Numbered from the stretch's first letter, positions 52,668 through 62,875 are shown. The stretch: DNA of 64,000 nt from Pomphorhynchus laevis (GCA_012934845.2 WNNJ02003518.1:1-64000), one strand, 5' to 3'. A program made the numbers and translations. Notes: a model not told the origin generated them from the letters alone.

Positions 52668-54287
52668 TCAAAGTCCCCTAATGGGCAACAGTAGAACAAT
52701 ACCTAACGGGTCACAATTGAAATAAAAAAATAATATATCGAATTTGAGCATCCTGGCTAGAGAGTGTATCTTGAATAGTGTATACTTGAATAGTGTATAC
52801 ATCCTGGCTCGAGAGTGTATACACGAGAGTGTATCTTGAATTTTAAGATCATCTATCGTATCACTAATAAAATTTTCCATTGCAATTCCTGCAAACCTTC
52901 CAGTTCTCGACCTCGCATTTCGCAATGCGACTGAAGCCGACCTAGCCATTAGAAAACCAATGTCAACTCTAAGGTCTTCAATGCAACGATTGTAGGGTCG
53001 TTTAGATTTTTCAGCTTCCAATTTCGCCATCCGCTTCAGAACTAGCTGAGCCTCATTACCCATAGCACCGTTACACGCTATTACGAACGGGTAAAAATTT
53101 GCGTCTTCAAACTTGGCAACACGTTCGCTATACTTGGCCATTTTCCTTTGTGTGTGGTAATTGAAGTGGTTATCCGGATTATTCGAACGATACGATTGGG
53201 CTAGGTGGTTGAATGTACAAATGTCCAGTAAGGACCGCTCTAATGTATCACCGAATAAACCGTTGCATTCAATGTCGAGTCTTGCGTCCATATCCCATGT
53301 TGTTGTAGGTCGCTCGAATTTGACATTTTCAGGCAGTGCTCGTAATACAGGCTCAATCGCGACAGACGACGTCACTTGGGTTAATCTCGATGCAACAAAA
53401 TTGCGAACAGCATTATGCCTTATTGTTGGCAGACCTCCAACTTGACACGCAAGGCAATGTCTGAGATCAAAACAGTTACCGCAGGTACAATTTTGTGGTG
53501 CGTTAGGAGGTGGCCAGCCATATCTTATAGCAAGTGCGTCTTGAAATTGACGTTTACTCAAATATCGTTTGTAACTCACTATTGGTTTTGCCGATAGCCA
53601 AGTTGATGTTCCGGGACGTGATAAATAGCTTAAGGTGGAGGTAAAAGATGTTCGTAAAGTTGAGGCAGTATCCCGCCTCTCTTTCCACAATACATTATTT
53701 TCTTCTTTTAGAGATACGGCGATTTTCTTTTGTATGTCTTTTAATGCGTTTCCTGTAATATGTTCTAGTAGTGGATTACATATTAGTCTTAAGTTTCGAA
53801 ATTTTCTCTCTGGTTCATCATTAGGATCATCAATTCCAAGGCCTCCAAATCGTTTTGGCAACAATAACATATTGACATATTCATCATCCGTTATTAAACC
53901 TGTTATTGCTGGAATAAGCTGTTTCAACAGTGAATCAGACAGTTTGGCGTATGAATTTAGACTCCCTTCACATGTTCTTTGAACATATGTCCACTTATAC
54001 TGGAGGGACTGAGTCAGGGCCACATACGCAATATGAGGATTCAGTTTAGCAACATCTGTAAGGTTGGATACTAGGTCAGCCCAACGCCTAACTTTTTCAG
54101 TAATAAACTCGTCTACAAAAGATTGTGTTCCAATAACCGATCCCAAAATTCGTGTTCCATTTGTGACTATTTTAACTCCGCATCCTTGAAATACAGTTCC
54201 AGAAGAAGCTAAATTTTGTTCATGTACTACTTGACATTTTTGCTCATTAATCCATACTTGTGTGCATTTTGTCTTAGGAAGTTCCAA
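52668..54287 (-). pseudogene. F6 C-terminal half: thumb region and PD-(D/E)XK-like domain
   Basis: 539 codons open. After a region equivalent to the RT thumb (LLPKRFGGLGIDDPN) come a Cys block (CTCGNCFDLRHCLACQVGG), IRHNAVRNFVASRL, SSVAIEPVLRALP, MDARLDIECNGLFGD, SLLDICTFNHLAQSY, KYSERVAKFE and VIACNGAMGNEAQLVLKRM. The candidate active site is the RLDI Asp and the LLDIC Asp about 18 residues later, as in the other two copies. The extreme C-terminus contains short local repeats (52745-52850; gagagtgtat units), so the last ~40 residues are probably not original. Confidence 0.75.
52745..52850. repeat. Scrambled short repeats
   Basis: Units catcctggct, gagagtgtat, cttgaatagtgtatac occur two to three times each in mixed order, consistent with repeated template switching within a few dozen bases. 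Confidence 0.75.
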
Positions 54288-54876
54288 ACCTTGACCAAGC
54301 TCTCAACCTTTCCTACACAATTCGCATCGTCCGCGTACCATCTGTGAGATACATCTGGCACTAAAGATTGAATCCGTTTTATTAGAGGTAAAGAAGCTGC
54401 GGCAAAGGCAAACATTGAGAGTGGGTCACCTTGTGTGAACCCTTCTTTCGCATAGATAATATCACCATCGACACACAATGAAGTTGGGTCAGTGTAGAGA
54501 TTTGCCATAAGTGTTGACATAGATGGGCACACAAACTCTATATTTTTCAGCGCTAGATTTCTATTTATACAGTTGAATGCGTTTGATGCATCTACTTGCA
54601 GAATCGCAGCATATTGAGATTGTCTAAATTGCTCAGCAACTAAGTGGACTGCGGCTTCCACCCCACAACGCTGACCTGCACATAGCTGTTCAAGACCTGC
54701 TACTGATTGTAAATCTTCTTGTATAATATCGCATAAAACTTTACCTATGATTCTCCTTTCGACGTTTCCGATTCCAATAGGTCGAACCCCAGGATTTTTG
54801 TCAAGAGGAATGAGACGACTAGCCGTAAAAGCATTGAGAGAGCCAGATGGCAGTAATGAGGTAGCGATTGTGACTG
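54227..54876 (-). pseudogene. F6 reverse transcriptase palm
   Basis: 54876-54662 reads, in a shifted frame, SRLIPLDKNPGVRPIGIGN and LCAGQRCG; 54661-54227 continues EAAVHLVAEQF, ILQVDASNAFNCINR (motif A), KEGFTQGDPLSMFAFA (motif B) and RWYADDANCVGK (motif C, catalytic Asp pair kept), then YGLMSKNVK. It overlaps by 60 bases with the following frame, so one frameshift lies near 54260. Confidence 0.85.
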
Positions 54877-55206
54877 CTAAATAGCTAAAGATTCTGCTAA
54901 TTTAATCAAACTATGACCAAATGACTCTAGCATGATACACCAATTATGTGCGTCCATGCCTGAGGGGCCTGCAGATCCTTGTGTGCGACGTGCAGCGGAA
55001 ATGATATTACTTGCCGAAATAGATTGAAACCTGATTGGATGATGATTGACGGATCCAGGAACAGGACCTTTTAATATCGAGTCTGAATAAACTTCTCTTG
55101 AATTAGGATGTAGTTGTTTGAGTTTTTCCATCACCGTTATTCCACCTATGTAATCCCCCAAAGATAGAATCTTCATTTCAGCTTCAGGGTTTTCAAGTAT
55201 TCGCAT
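54877..55206 (-). pseudogene. F6 region before the RT palm
   Basis: 109 codons: GGITVMEKLKQLHPNSREV, HHPIRFQSISASNIISAA and GSAGPSGMDAHNW. The last is equivalent to the AGPDG block that opens the RT of R2-like elements. No known enzymatic domain precedes it. Confidence 0.75.
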
Positions 55207-55410
55207 CGCTGTTCCAATCTTGCCCTACTGCATTAATCTACAAAACCTGTCAGTCTATTTTGCAGTAGAACAATGGGATTTACATTGTGTAGATTCATTT
55301 TGTAAATAACGAGCTTCTGAATATAGGTCTAGTAGTTGGTGGTCTGCCCAAAGCTTAAGTCGTCGTTAAATGTTTGATCTCACTAGTTTGCATCCAGAAT
55401 TCCGTGTCCG

Positions 55411-55965
55411 TTAAAGTACCAATTGGCATAGCACAACTATCGACTTTAGAGTAGATGACATGTTCAGCGGATTATCACTTGCGATCATATAGAGAGAACT
55501 CAGTTTGTCAATAAAAGAGTTTGCAGCATTGCATTTAAATAAGCTGTACAAATTAGGACGCCACGATATTACTTCGCTGTAAATCGCATCGATTGCATTT
55601 CGATAACTGTGACTATTCTTGGAAGAAGCATATGCAGTCAGCATTTTAACAGCTCTGTCGCAGTTAAGAAAAATTTGCTCTGTTAGTTGATCAGTCTGAG
55701 GTTGAATGACTGTGCTGTTGATTGTTGGATCTGGATTCGCAAAATCTGCTTGATTAATGAGAGGTGAGACGTGTCTAGAATCATTGCGGTGATCTTGATT
55801 ACAACGAATACTAGATAAATATTGAACCGCATTATTCGTGCAATTAGGGGCTGAACAGTTTGTGCACTGTGAACCTGTCTTCTTACACCGGCATCCTTTG
55901 TATTTGGCGTTGGGACCGTTGCATCCACAACACTTCAGAGTATTAGATGGTTTTCCCCTTGGCAT
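55411..55965 (-). CDS. F6 ORF1, Cys-rich putative nucleic-acid-binding protein
   Basis: 184 codons from a clear ATG (MPRGKPSNTLKCCGCNG). Cys at 12, 13, 15, 25, 27, 34, 37 and 42; spacing C-C-x-C-x9-C-x-C-x6-C-x2-C-x4-C. Seven of the eight are kept in the copy at 22171. The remainder (Gln/Asn-rich, then helical: SKNSHSYRNAIDAIYSEV) has no motif I know. ORF1 frame is intact here while the RT is not. The gap of ~200 bp to the RT region contains stops, so it may be a separate ORF or the start of one broken polyprotein. Confidence 0.65.
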   Translation of the reverse strand: MPRGKPSNTLKCCGCNGPNAKYKGCRCKKTGSQCTNCSAPNCTNNAVQYLSSIRCNQDHRNDSRHVSPLINQADFANPDPTINSTVIQPQTDQLTEQIFLNCDRAVKMLTAYASSKNSHSYRNAIDAIYSEVISWRPNLYSLFKCNAANSFIDKLSSLYMIASDNPLNMSSTLKSIVVLCQLVL

Positions 55966-56055
55966 GTTTTTTGTATGTTATTAATTGTAGTTCACTCTCT
56001 CAGACTATGAACTTGTAAAGAATGAAAATGTATAAACTTGTAAAATGAAAATGCG

Positions 56056-56080
56056 CGTCGGTGAGCGAAACGAACCGACG
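56056..56080 (-). other. Hairpin next to the F6 minisatellite
   Basis: A 7-bp perfect stem CGTCGGT/ACCGACG with loop TCGTTTCGCTC on the minus strand. Compare the 3249-3269 hairpin: different stem, almost the same loop. Confidence 0.65.
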
Positions 56081-56309
56081 TTCTGAAAATCCTTCGACGC
56101 TTTGAAAATCCTTCGACGCTCTGAAAATCCTTCGACGCTCTGAAAATCCTTCGACGCTCTATAAATCCTTCGACGCTCTGAAAATCCTTCGACGCTCTGA
56201 AAATCCTTCGACGCTCTGAAAATCCTTCGACGCTCTGAAAATCCTTCGACGCTCTGAAAATCCTTCGACGCTCTGAAAATCCTTCGACGCTCTGAAAATC
56301 CTTCGACGC
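56081..56309 (-). repeat. 19-bp minisatellite, 12 copies
   Basis: The plus-strand unit ctctgaaaatccttcgacg repeats with exact 19-base spacing (ccttcgacg at 56091, 56110 ... 56300). Variants: tttg in the first unit, ctataaat in one unit. Unrelated to the 20-bp unit at 3.1 kb although it occupies the same slot. Confidence 0.97.
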
Positions 56310-56370
56310 TTGTATTTACTTTAGATTGTATGTTTATTAGAAACCAAAATTTTTTTAAGTAAGAATATTT

Positions 56371-56574
56371 TTTTGTAAGAATAATAATAATTTTGTAAGT
56401 AGTTTATTAAGCAGCCAAGAAAGTTCAAACTAGTCATTCAAACCTAGAAAGTTCAAACTTATTATTAATAATATTATTTAATAATAAATAATATTATTTT
56501 TATTAATAAGAAGAAAAGCTTTATTCACAAAGTTTACAAAGGGAATTTAACCCAAATATCATTGTTTGAATTTC
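56371..56574. other. AT-rich spacer
   Basis: Contains a direct repeat (agaaagttcaaact, near 56419 and 56445) and AAT-rich sequence. No gene. Confidence 0.5.
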
Positions 56575-57385
56575 GTGTTACGGGGCGTGTGCTTTAGCTA
56601 AGGCTCCTGTTGCTCGAGGCGGACGGCCTTTCCACTTGAAGAACGGTAACCCCGGATGCATATCGACACCGCGCGGCATAGGGCAACACCGATTTCACGT
56701 GTAATGCGAGTCAAGCACTGTGCGTATGTCGTTTGGTCAGACCTCTGCGTCTGCAGAAAGGCGATTCGGCGCAACACAGCACGAGAGCTTTCACTCAATC
56801 CACCGTTTGTCGAAGCGATGAAGGGTACAAATGTGCCTCTTGCAATCTGTTGAACCCGTTCCTCATATTTAGACTTCTTTCTTGCTTCGTGGAAGTTGAA
56901 CGCACTGGACGTGTTTGTACGGTAAGATTCGGCAAGGTTGTTGAAAATGCTGACGTCTATATACGTCCGCTCGAATCTACCGGGAAACAGTCCAGTACAG
57001 ACGATATCCACTCGTGCGTCAAGATCTCTTGTCGTTGCACTATTGGTGAAGACGTGATCCACGCTGGGACTATCGAGTAGAGGTTCGATCCCTACACCAT
57101 GACAAACAGTCGTTAGATTTCGGGCAAGGATATCACGAACGATATTGTGACGAAAAATCTGCAACCCTCCACGCCGACATGAAAGGAGATGCTTCAAGCA
57201 TGCAGGAGTATTGCATAAGCATCTCGTGGGCATGTCAGTCGGTTCCCAAGCATACCGCATAGCCATACTATCTCTGAATTCACGTGGAAGAACATGGAAG
57301 TTTTCACGAACCGGGGGCACTATGGAAAGCCATGACGATGCACCATAAACGGACGCGTATGCAAGGGCTTCTTGCATATTATTAT
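56575..57385 (-). mobile_element. F6-related element, 5'-truncated
   Basis: Third F6-group copy: C-terminal 260 codons plus short 3' sequence. The 5' edge is an ATT-repeat patch (57378-57400). Protein identity to the other two copies is low, so it is a separate subfamily. Confidence 0.8.
56598..57377 (-). CDS. F6-type C-terminal domain, intact partial frame
   Basis: Open from the truncation point to the natural stop. Contains SSWLSIVPP, FRDSMAMRYAW, Cys/His block (CLCNTPACLKHLLSCRRGG), FRHNIVRDILARNL, IEPLLDSP, DARVDIVCTGLFPGRFE, TYIDVSIFN, KYEERVQQI and CIRGYRSSSGKAV. All positions shared by the three copies (RHN/RND, EP.L, DAR.DI..GLF, DI/DV..FN) are present, so the nuclease-like core seems undamaged. 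The first Met is internal. Confidence 0.8.
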   Translation of the reverse strand: MQEALAYASVYGASSWLSIVPPVRENFHVLPREFRDSMAMRYAWEPTDMPTRCLCNTPACLKHLLSCRRGGLQIFRHNIVRDILARNLTTVCHGVGIEPLLDSPSVDHVFTNSATTRDLDARVDIVCTGLFPGRFERTYIDVSIFNNLAESYRTNTSSAFNFHEARKKSKYEERVQQIARGTFVPFIASTNGGLSESSRAVLRRIAFLQTQRSDQTTYAQCLTRITREIGVALCRAVSICIRGYRSSSGKAVRLEQQEP

Positions 57386-57433
57386 TATTAATAATAATAA
57401 AAAGTCTTGTAAAAAAAGTTAGTAATCAAGAAT

Positions 57434-57860
57434 TTTTAAACTTTGTCTTCATGTGCAAAAAGATTTATTATGATATATAAGATATATTTTGTATGATAAT
57501 GGCCTTGGTGGTCGAAAGCTCAAAATTTTTATTCAATAAAAATTCTTCTCCTGTCTATAACGTTCTCCCGTAATCACCACTTTAACCTAAAAAGACACAA
57601 ATGCAATGTTCACAAAAAATGAAAATAACAAACAATTACAAAAGGAAAGATAAAATTAATAAAGATATGTATAAAGAACTTACTAAATTAAAGGATAACT
57701 ATATAATAACAACTATTGATAAAGCTAGTAATAACTTTGTCTTCATATGCAAAAAGCTTATTATGATATACTAGTGAAAGAGGTTAATTCTAATGATGTA
57801 AATGTAAATCCAACATATGAGCGTAGTGAGTTGAGTTTAGAAACAATTATTACAAGTCAT
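57434..57860 (+). pseudogene. Naiad-like PLE internal fragments
   Basis: 57612-57860 matches 23860-24110 (KITNNYKRKDKINKDMY to LSLETIITSH), including the DKASNN block, and crosses the place where the main copy breaks. 57434-57480 is a second, shorter and more diverged scrap of the same region. Confidence 0.8.
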
Positions 57861-58095
57861 TGATTATGTTTAAGCTCTTGATTTTTTTTGTTATAAACGT
57901 CTAAACAGGCAAGATATTCGAAATCATAATTTAAAGAAAATACAGGAACGTGTCAAAATATTCATGTCTTACCACTTCGTTGAAAATATATAATTTTCAC
58001 TCAATTAGACGTTAGAAGCAATAATACCAAACGATAATAAATAGGACATTAGTAATTTTCATACGTTTCTAACGGCTATCGAATATTATGAGTAG
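57861..58095. other. AT-rich spacer
   Basis: No gene recognised. Confidence 0.5.
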
Positions 58096-58099
58096 GCCA

Positions 58100-58320
58100 A
58101 GCATCTTAAAGAGAGGGGTGTTAAATTCATTTAATAGTAAATGTAACGACAAGCGATGTGCTACATGTAAGATTATGACAACTGTTAAGAGAATAGTTAG
58201 TCTAAAATGAAATTGATCATCAAGTCTTACCGGATAGTTAATTGTAAAACGCGAAGCGTAGTTTATGTTGGCTCGTGTAAAGATATAAGTACACATTATG
58301 TCGGTCAGGCATCACTAACA
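58100..58320 (+). pseudogene. Canonical PLE endonuclease, left part, interrupted by the Ty3 element
   Basis: Reads FNSKCNDKRCATCKIM, then RSVVYVGSCKD and HYVGQASLT, the Cys block and GIY...YVG strands of a PLE C-terminal GIY-YIG domain, with frame changes. The match continues beyond the LTR element at 62876. Confidence 0.65.
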
Positions 58321-61300
58321 TGTTGTGTTTTCAGACATTGCAAAGCAAACGCTAACGTTTTTTAATTTTTAGTACAAACAAAACACCAGCGTTCAGAAAC
58401 AGTCGCTATCCGACATATATAGTCAAAATACAAAGGCATACCGCCAAGCACATTGCTGCCAGTGATAATCGTCATTGCCATACATTTGCAGTGTGTTCGT
58501 TCATACACAACATTCCTCTTCCCCATATAAATGTGGTCTTTTTAGTACGCCACATTCCAGCCATATCGAACAGGTACTTTACGGACTCTTTCTGATCGTC
58601 TAGGTAATTGGCGATGGCAATTATCATGTTCAAGATTTTTTTCATCCGCCGAATTCGTAATGGTAAGTGGACTTTGATCACTAGTTATCTCAATCCGCTG
58701 TGACAATGTTGAATTCATTTTCTCTTGATCATTGTCTGCATCATTGGTAATTTCTCGATTCTCTATACCTTCTCCTTTACGAAGCATATCGGCGTGTAAT
58801 CTGTAGTTTTGATCAGCGTTGCTCACGACATACGATGTCCAGTTTGAGCGCTTTTCTATTTCCCCCGCCGACCACGGTTCGTTACTTTTCTGCCGATACC
58901 ACACCTTTTCTCCTGAATAAAACTCCCTCGGTTTGGATTTCTTATCGAAATGTATTTTGTTATTTGCTTGATAACCTTCAAGTGTAGAACGTAGATTCGG
59001 TTTCAAACGATCAAATAAGGTAGTCAAACGATGACCGGTAAAGACAATTGATGGTGGTTTTCCTGTGGCACTGTGCGGTGTGTTTCTATACGACAATAAG
59101 AATTGCTGCAATCGCTTTGGACGATCGTGTATATTGTAAGGTCTGATCACTTTATTCTTTAGTACTTGAATAAACCTCTCCGCTAAACCGTTTGATCTTG
59201 GGTGATACGGAGATACTCTTACATGCTTTACTCCATTAGACTGCAAAAAATTCGCGAATTCGGAAGACTGAAACGGGGGACCATTGTCTGATACCAGCTC
59301 TTCCGGAACCCCATTTCTGGCAAATATTTCTCTTAATACCTTTATTGTTGAGTGAGCACTTGTACATTGCATCTTAATAACCTCTGGCCATTTTGATAGA
59401 GCACACTGAACCACAAAGTAATACTCCTGTTGGGATGGTCCGGCGAAATCTACGTGAATCCTAGTCCATATATCGCTGGGTACAGGCCAATTGTGAAGTG
59501 GATGGTTAGGTTCGTTATTCCGGAAACGCTGACAATCGTTACAATTTTGTACTGAGCGCTCGATATCAGCATCCAATCCAGGCCACCATACGTAATATCG
59601 TGATAAGGACTTCATAGCCACAATTCCCGGATGGCCTGCATGCAAAGCTCGCAAAACTGTCTCCCGTAGACTCGTCGGAATTAATACACGCGCTCCTAAA
59701 AGCAAAATTCCATTTTCAAATGATAACTCATTGCGTCTTGTGCTGTAATAATGAATGTTCGAGTCTGTAACTTTGTTTGGCCAACCGATCGACACATATT
59801 GCGTCACCTTTTTTAGAATCAAATCTTGTTTCGTAGCTTCGCGAATAGCTGTTGCGGATAATAAAGGTGTGTCCTCACATAACAAATTCACACAGATATC
59901 ATTTGTTCCCGACGTTTCTGCACAGTCAAGGCCTTGACATGGAAATCTGGAGAGGACATCGGCAATTATGTTATCTTTTCCTGGAATGCATTCGAGTTCG
60001 TAGTCGAATTGACTCAACAACAATGCCCATCTGACTAAACGCTGATTCGCGATCTTTGGCAAATTACGTTGATTTCCGAATATGTATTTCAAAGGTTTGT
60101 GATCAGTGATGAGTACGAACTTTCTACCTAATAGAAAATATCGAAACTTATTGACACCGAATATAAGTGCAAGTGCCTCCCGGTCGATTTGCGAGTAATT
60201 TATTTCCGCGCTGCTCAATTTTCTTGATGCGTATGCAATCGGCAGATAACGGTTGTTTTTAGTTTCTTGAAGCAGTACGGCTCCTAAGCCTCTCTCACAA
60301 GCATCACAATACAGCTTCAGGTTACTCTTCCCATCATATGGTATTAAAATTTTCGGTTTTAGCATACTTTGCTTGACCAATTCAAATTGGCTTTGATGCC
60401 GATCTGTCCAGTTCCAATTCGCTCGTACACCCGTTAACGAATACAAGTCAGCACACTGCGACCGCAAATGAGGAATAAAACGTTCAAGGAACCCTATGGT
60501 TCCCAAGAACGTTCGCAGTTCTTTAGGATTTGACGGTGGACAAATATTTTGAATAGTATCAACTTTCTCTGGATCAACTTTTACCATTCCTTTATCTAAC
60601 ACGTGTCCCAGAAATTTGACTTGTTCTTGAAGAAATAAACACTTTTCACGTTTAACTCGTATTCCCGCATTCAATAATCTTGTCATTACACTTCGAAGTC
60701 TGTCTATATGTTCTGAACGTGTTTCACCTGCAACTACAACATCATCCAGATAAACTGCGACGCCCGGAATCGTACCGAGTAATTGATTCATATAACGCTG
60801 GAACAAAATTGGTGCAATGGATAACCCAAATGGTAATCGACGATATTGATAATATCCGAAGGGTGTCGATATGGTCAAATACTTTCGAGAGTCTTGATGA
60901 ACTTTCATTTGTGAATACGCATCCTTTAAATCCAATACTGAATACAAGGTGCCTCCTGCGATTTTGCTCAGTATCTCCTCAAATGTCGGTAATTCGAAAC
61001 AATCACAATTCAGATACGGATTAATTGTCGCCTTGAAGTCAGCGCAAAGTCTTATTGAGTTATCCTTCTTGAGCACAGAAACAATTGGACTCGCCCATTC
61101 AATATAATTACAGTTTGAATCAACTTGCTCTAATGTTCCATTCGATAAAAGGCGCTTTAACTCTTCTTCGATTTTTGGCTTTAATGGCAGTGGTACGCGA
61201 CGAGCCGGAATGCATCGTGCAATAGCCGATGGATCAACTTGTAACTTTATCTCCAAATCCTTAATGTTCCCAAGATCTTCATTGAATAACTCCTTAAATC

Positions 61301-62875
61301 TGAGTAACATGTGGTTTAAATCGGATGCACCTTGTTGATTTAAATTTAACTGATTGATAGCTCGTGGGCGGGATCTTACTTGACGTGGCAAGGACATGTT
61401 AAATGCTTCTATCCACGGTTGTCCAAACAAGCTCTTTTCTGTTTCGTATACGACCTCGACATTCAACAATTTGGCTACATTATCTAGTTCTACAGTCACT
61501 TGACATTGACCTATGCTCTTTATCAACCCTCCACCAAAACTTCTCAGCCATCTTCCCGCTCTTAGCTCAGGCGAACCACAACTTGACCATGTTTTTTGAG
61601 ATATTACAGACAACATTGCTCCCGTATCAAACTCCATTTCCACTTGAACTCCGTTTATTCTCACTTCCAATGTCGGTCCCAGGATATGGTCCCTTCGACA
61701 AACGTTTTGAATTTCGAGAAAAGCCAACTCTACAGCCTTATTATCACCATTCTCGTCTGATATCAACTGATGAATATTTTGTAGTGCTACCTTGCAGCAT
61801 CGACGAATATGACCTATCTTACCACAACGGTGACATTTTACGTTCTTAGCCCAACACTGTTGCTCATTTACGTGATTTGAACCATTACATCGTGTACAAC
61901 GAGGCATGGAATTTTTATTCCATTGTGATCGACGTCCAGCACTTAATTTATTAACATGCGAAATTTCAACATCCTTTTTCGAGTCATTTGCATAATTCGA
62001 GCTGGTTTCCGTCGCTAACAAGTGCTTAGTAGCTTGTGTCATTTCCCAATTAGAAGCAATCCTAATTACATCGTCTAACGTAGGATTGTCTAATCGTAAT
62101 AGACTCATACGTATTTCCTCGATTGGAGTATATGCAATTACCAGATCTCTCAATCTGTCGTCGATTGCTTGCTGTTCGGTTTGAATGGATTGATCGAAAA
62201 ACGAACACTTACTAGCCAGGCCCCTTGCTTCCGCTATCCAATCTTTATGTGACTGATTGGCTTTTTGTCGACATTGCGTAAATTCGAATCTGGCTGCAAC
62301 TATATGCATCGGCTTTTTAAAATGACGATCGAGTTCCTTAATAATCATCTCGAAAGTAATGTCCTCTTTTTCGAAAGACGGAATCAATTGTCCAACCAAG
62401 CGAAAAATTTCTTGACCACAACTGGACAGTAAGAATTGTTTTTGTCGCATCTGTGAATCAACTCTGTGCATGCCCAAAAAATTCTTCAGTTGAATCCCGT
62501 AATCAATCCACTTATCGTGATCTGCATTGAAATGCTGAAACGCCGGTATATTGCAATCCTTATTGGGATTTTCACGATTTTGCAGACTTTCCATCAACTT
62601 CGTCAATGTACGTTGTTGTTCCCATACAATTTTCATAATGTCGTTCGACGAAAATTTTGAACCACCCTCGTCGCCAATTGTTGTGTTTTCAGACATTGCA
62701 AAGCAAACGCTAACGCTTTTTAATTTTTAGTACAAACAAAACACCAGCGTTCAGAAACAGTCGCTATCCGACATATATAGTCAAAATACAAAGGCATACC
62801 GCCAAGCACATTGCTGCCAGTGATAATCGTCATTGCCATACATTTGCAGTGTGTTCGTTCATACACAACATAACA
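58316..62875 (-). mobile_element. Ty3-type LTR retrotransposon (Mag-like), looks whole
   Basis: LTRs of 192 bp (58321-58512 and 62679-62870) start TGTTGTGT and end ACACAACA, and differ at one base by eye, so the insertion is young. A 5-bp target duplication taaca flanks it (58316-58320, 62871-62875). A polypurine tract (ggggaagaggaa) lies against the 3' LTR, and an ATTGGCGACGAGG primer-binding-like stretch follows the 5' LTR. One open frame fills the interior. No break seen. It sits inside a PLE endonuclease region. Confidence 0.92.
58542..62696 (-). CDS. Gag-Pol polyprotein of the Mag-like Ty3 element
   Basis: One frame of 1384 codons whose first ATG lies in the last ~18 bases of the 5' LTR. 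In order: gag-like region; two zinc knuckles (CTRCNGSNHV..., CHRCGKIGHIRRCC; ~62 000-61 800); protease (FDTGAMLSV); RT (YLDDVVVAG); RNase H (LYCDACERGLGAV); integrase zinc finger (HAGHPGI...CNDC) and core (VDFAGP, SDNGPPFQS, GLAERFIQ); C-terminal tail. Gag and Pol in one frame without a shift is known in the Mag/K02A2.6-like group. Confidence 0.92.
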   Translation of the reverse strand: MSENTTIGDEGGSKFSSNDIMKIVWEQQRTLTKLMESLQNRENPNKDCNIPAFQHFNADHDKWIDYGIQLKNFLGMHRVDSQMRQKQFLLSSCGQEIFRLVGQLIPSFEKEDITFEMIIKELDRHFKKPMHIVAARFEFTQCRQKANQSHKDWIAEARGLASKCSFFDQSIQTEQQAIDDRLRDLVIAYTPIEEIRMSLLRLDNPTLDDVIRIASNWEMTQATKHLLATETSSNYANDSKKDVEISHVNKLSAGRRSQWNKNSMPRCTRCNGSNHVNEQQCWAKNVKCHRCGKIGHIRRCCKVALQNIHQLISDENGDNKAVELAFLEIQNVCRRDHILGPTLEVRINGVQVEMEFDTGAMLSVISQKTWSSCGSPELRAGRWLRSFGGGLIKSIGQCQVTVELDNVAKLLNVEVVYETEKSLFGQPWIEAFNMSLPRQVRSRPRAINQLNLNQQGASDLNHMLLRFKELFNEDLGNIKDLEIKLQVDPSAIARCIPARRVPLPLKPKIEEELKRLLSNGTLEQVDSNCNYIEWASPIVSVLKKDNSIRLCADFKATINPYLNCDCFELPTFEEILSKIAGGTLYSVLDLKDAYSQMKVHQDSRKYLTISTPFGYYQYRRLPFGLSIAPILFQRYMNQLLGTIPGVAVYLDDVVVAGETRSEHIDRLRSVMTRLLNAGIRVKREKCLFLQEQVKFLGHVLDKGMVKVDPEKVDTIQNICPPSNPKELRTFLGTIGFLERFIPHLRSQCADLYSLTGVRANWNWTDRHQSQFELVKQSMLKPKILIPYDGKSNLKLYCDACERGLGAVLLQETKNNRYLPIAYASRKLSSAEINYSQIDREALALIFGVNKFRYFLLGRKFVLITDHKPLKYIFGNQRNLPKIANQRLVRWALLLSQFDYELECIPGKDNIIADVLSRFPCQGLDCAETSGTNDICVNLLCEDTPLLSATAIREATKQDLILKKVTQYVSIGWPNKVTDSNIHYYSTRRNELSFENGILLLGARVLIPTSLRETVLRALHAGHPGIVAMKSLSRYYVWWPGLDADIERSVQNCNDCQRFRNNEPNHPLHNWPVPSDIWTRIHVDFAGPSQQEYYFVVQCALSKWPEVIKMQCTSAHSTIKVLREIFARNGVPEELVSDNGPPFQSSEFANFLQSNGVKHVRVSPYHPRSNGLAERFIQVLKNKVIRPYNIHDRPKRLQQFLLSYRNTPHSATGKPPSIVFTGHRLTTLFDRLKPNLRSTLEGYQANNKIHFDKKSKPREFYSGEKVWYRQKSNEPWSAGEIEKRSNWTSYVVSNADQNYRLHADMLRKGEGIENREITNDADNDQEKMNSTLSQRIEITSDQSPLTITNSADEKNLEHDNCHRQLPRRSERVRKVPVRYGWNVAY

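Larger units (their letters stand above)
52651..56370 (-). mobile_element. F6 element, near full length, minus strand
   Basis: In order on the minus strand: 5' motif (56358-56329), minisatellite, hairpin (56080-56056), Cys-rich ORF1 (55965-55411), RT (55206-~54230), thumb and C-terminal nuclease-like domain (to 52668), tail. There is no AP endonuclease. An RT followed by a restriction-like domain recalls R2-type LINEs in layout, but the motifs (AGPSGMDAHNW, NPGVRPIGIG, CAGQRCGVEAAVH, FTQGDPLSMF) are those of a separate group I know only as unnamed RT proteins in marine invertebrates. About four frame breaks. Confidence 0.75.

Noticed and set aside
56081-56309. CRISPR-like array
   Set aside because: Units are directly adjacent and 19 bp long with no unique spacers; it is a minisatellite.
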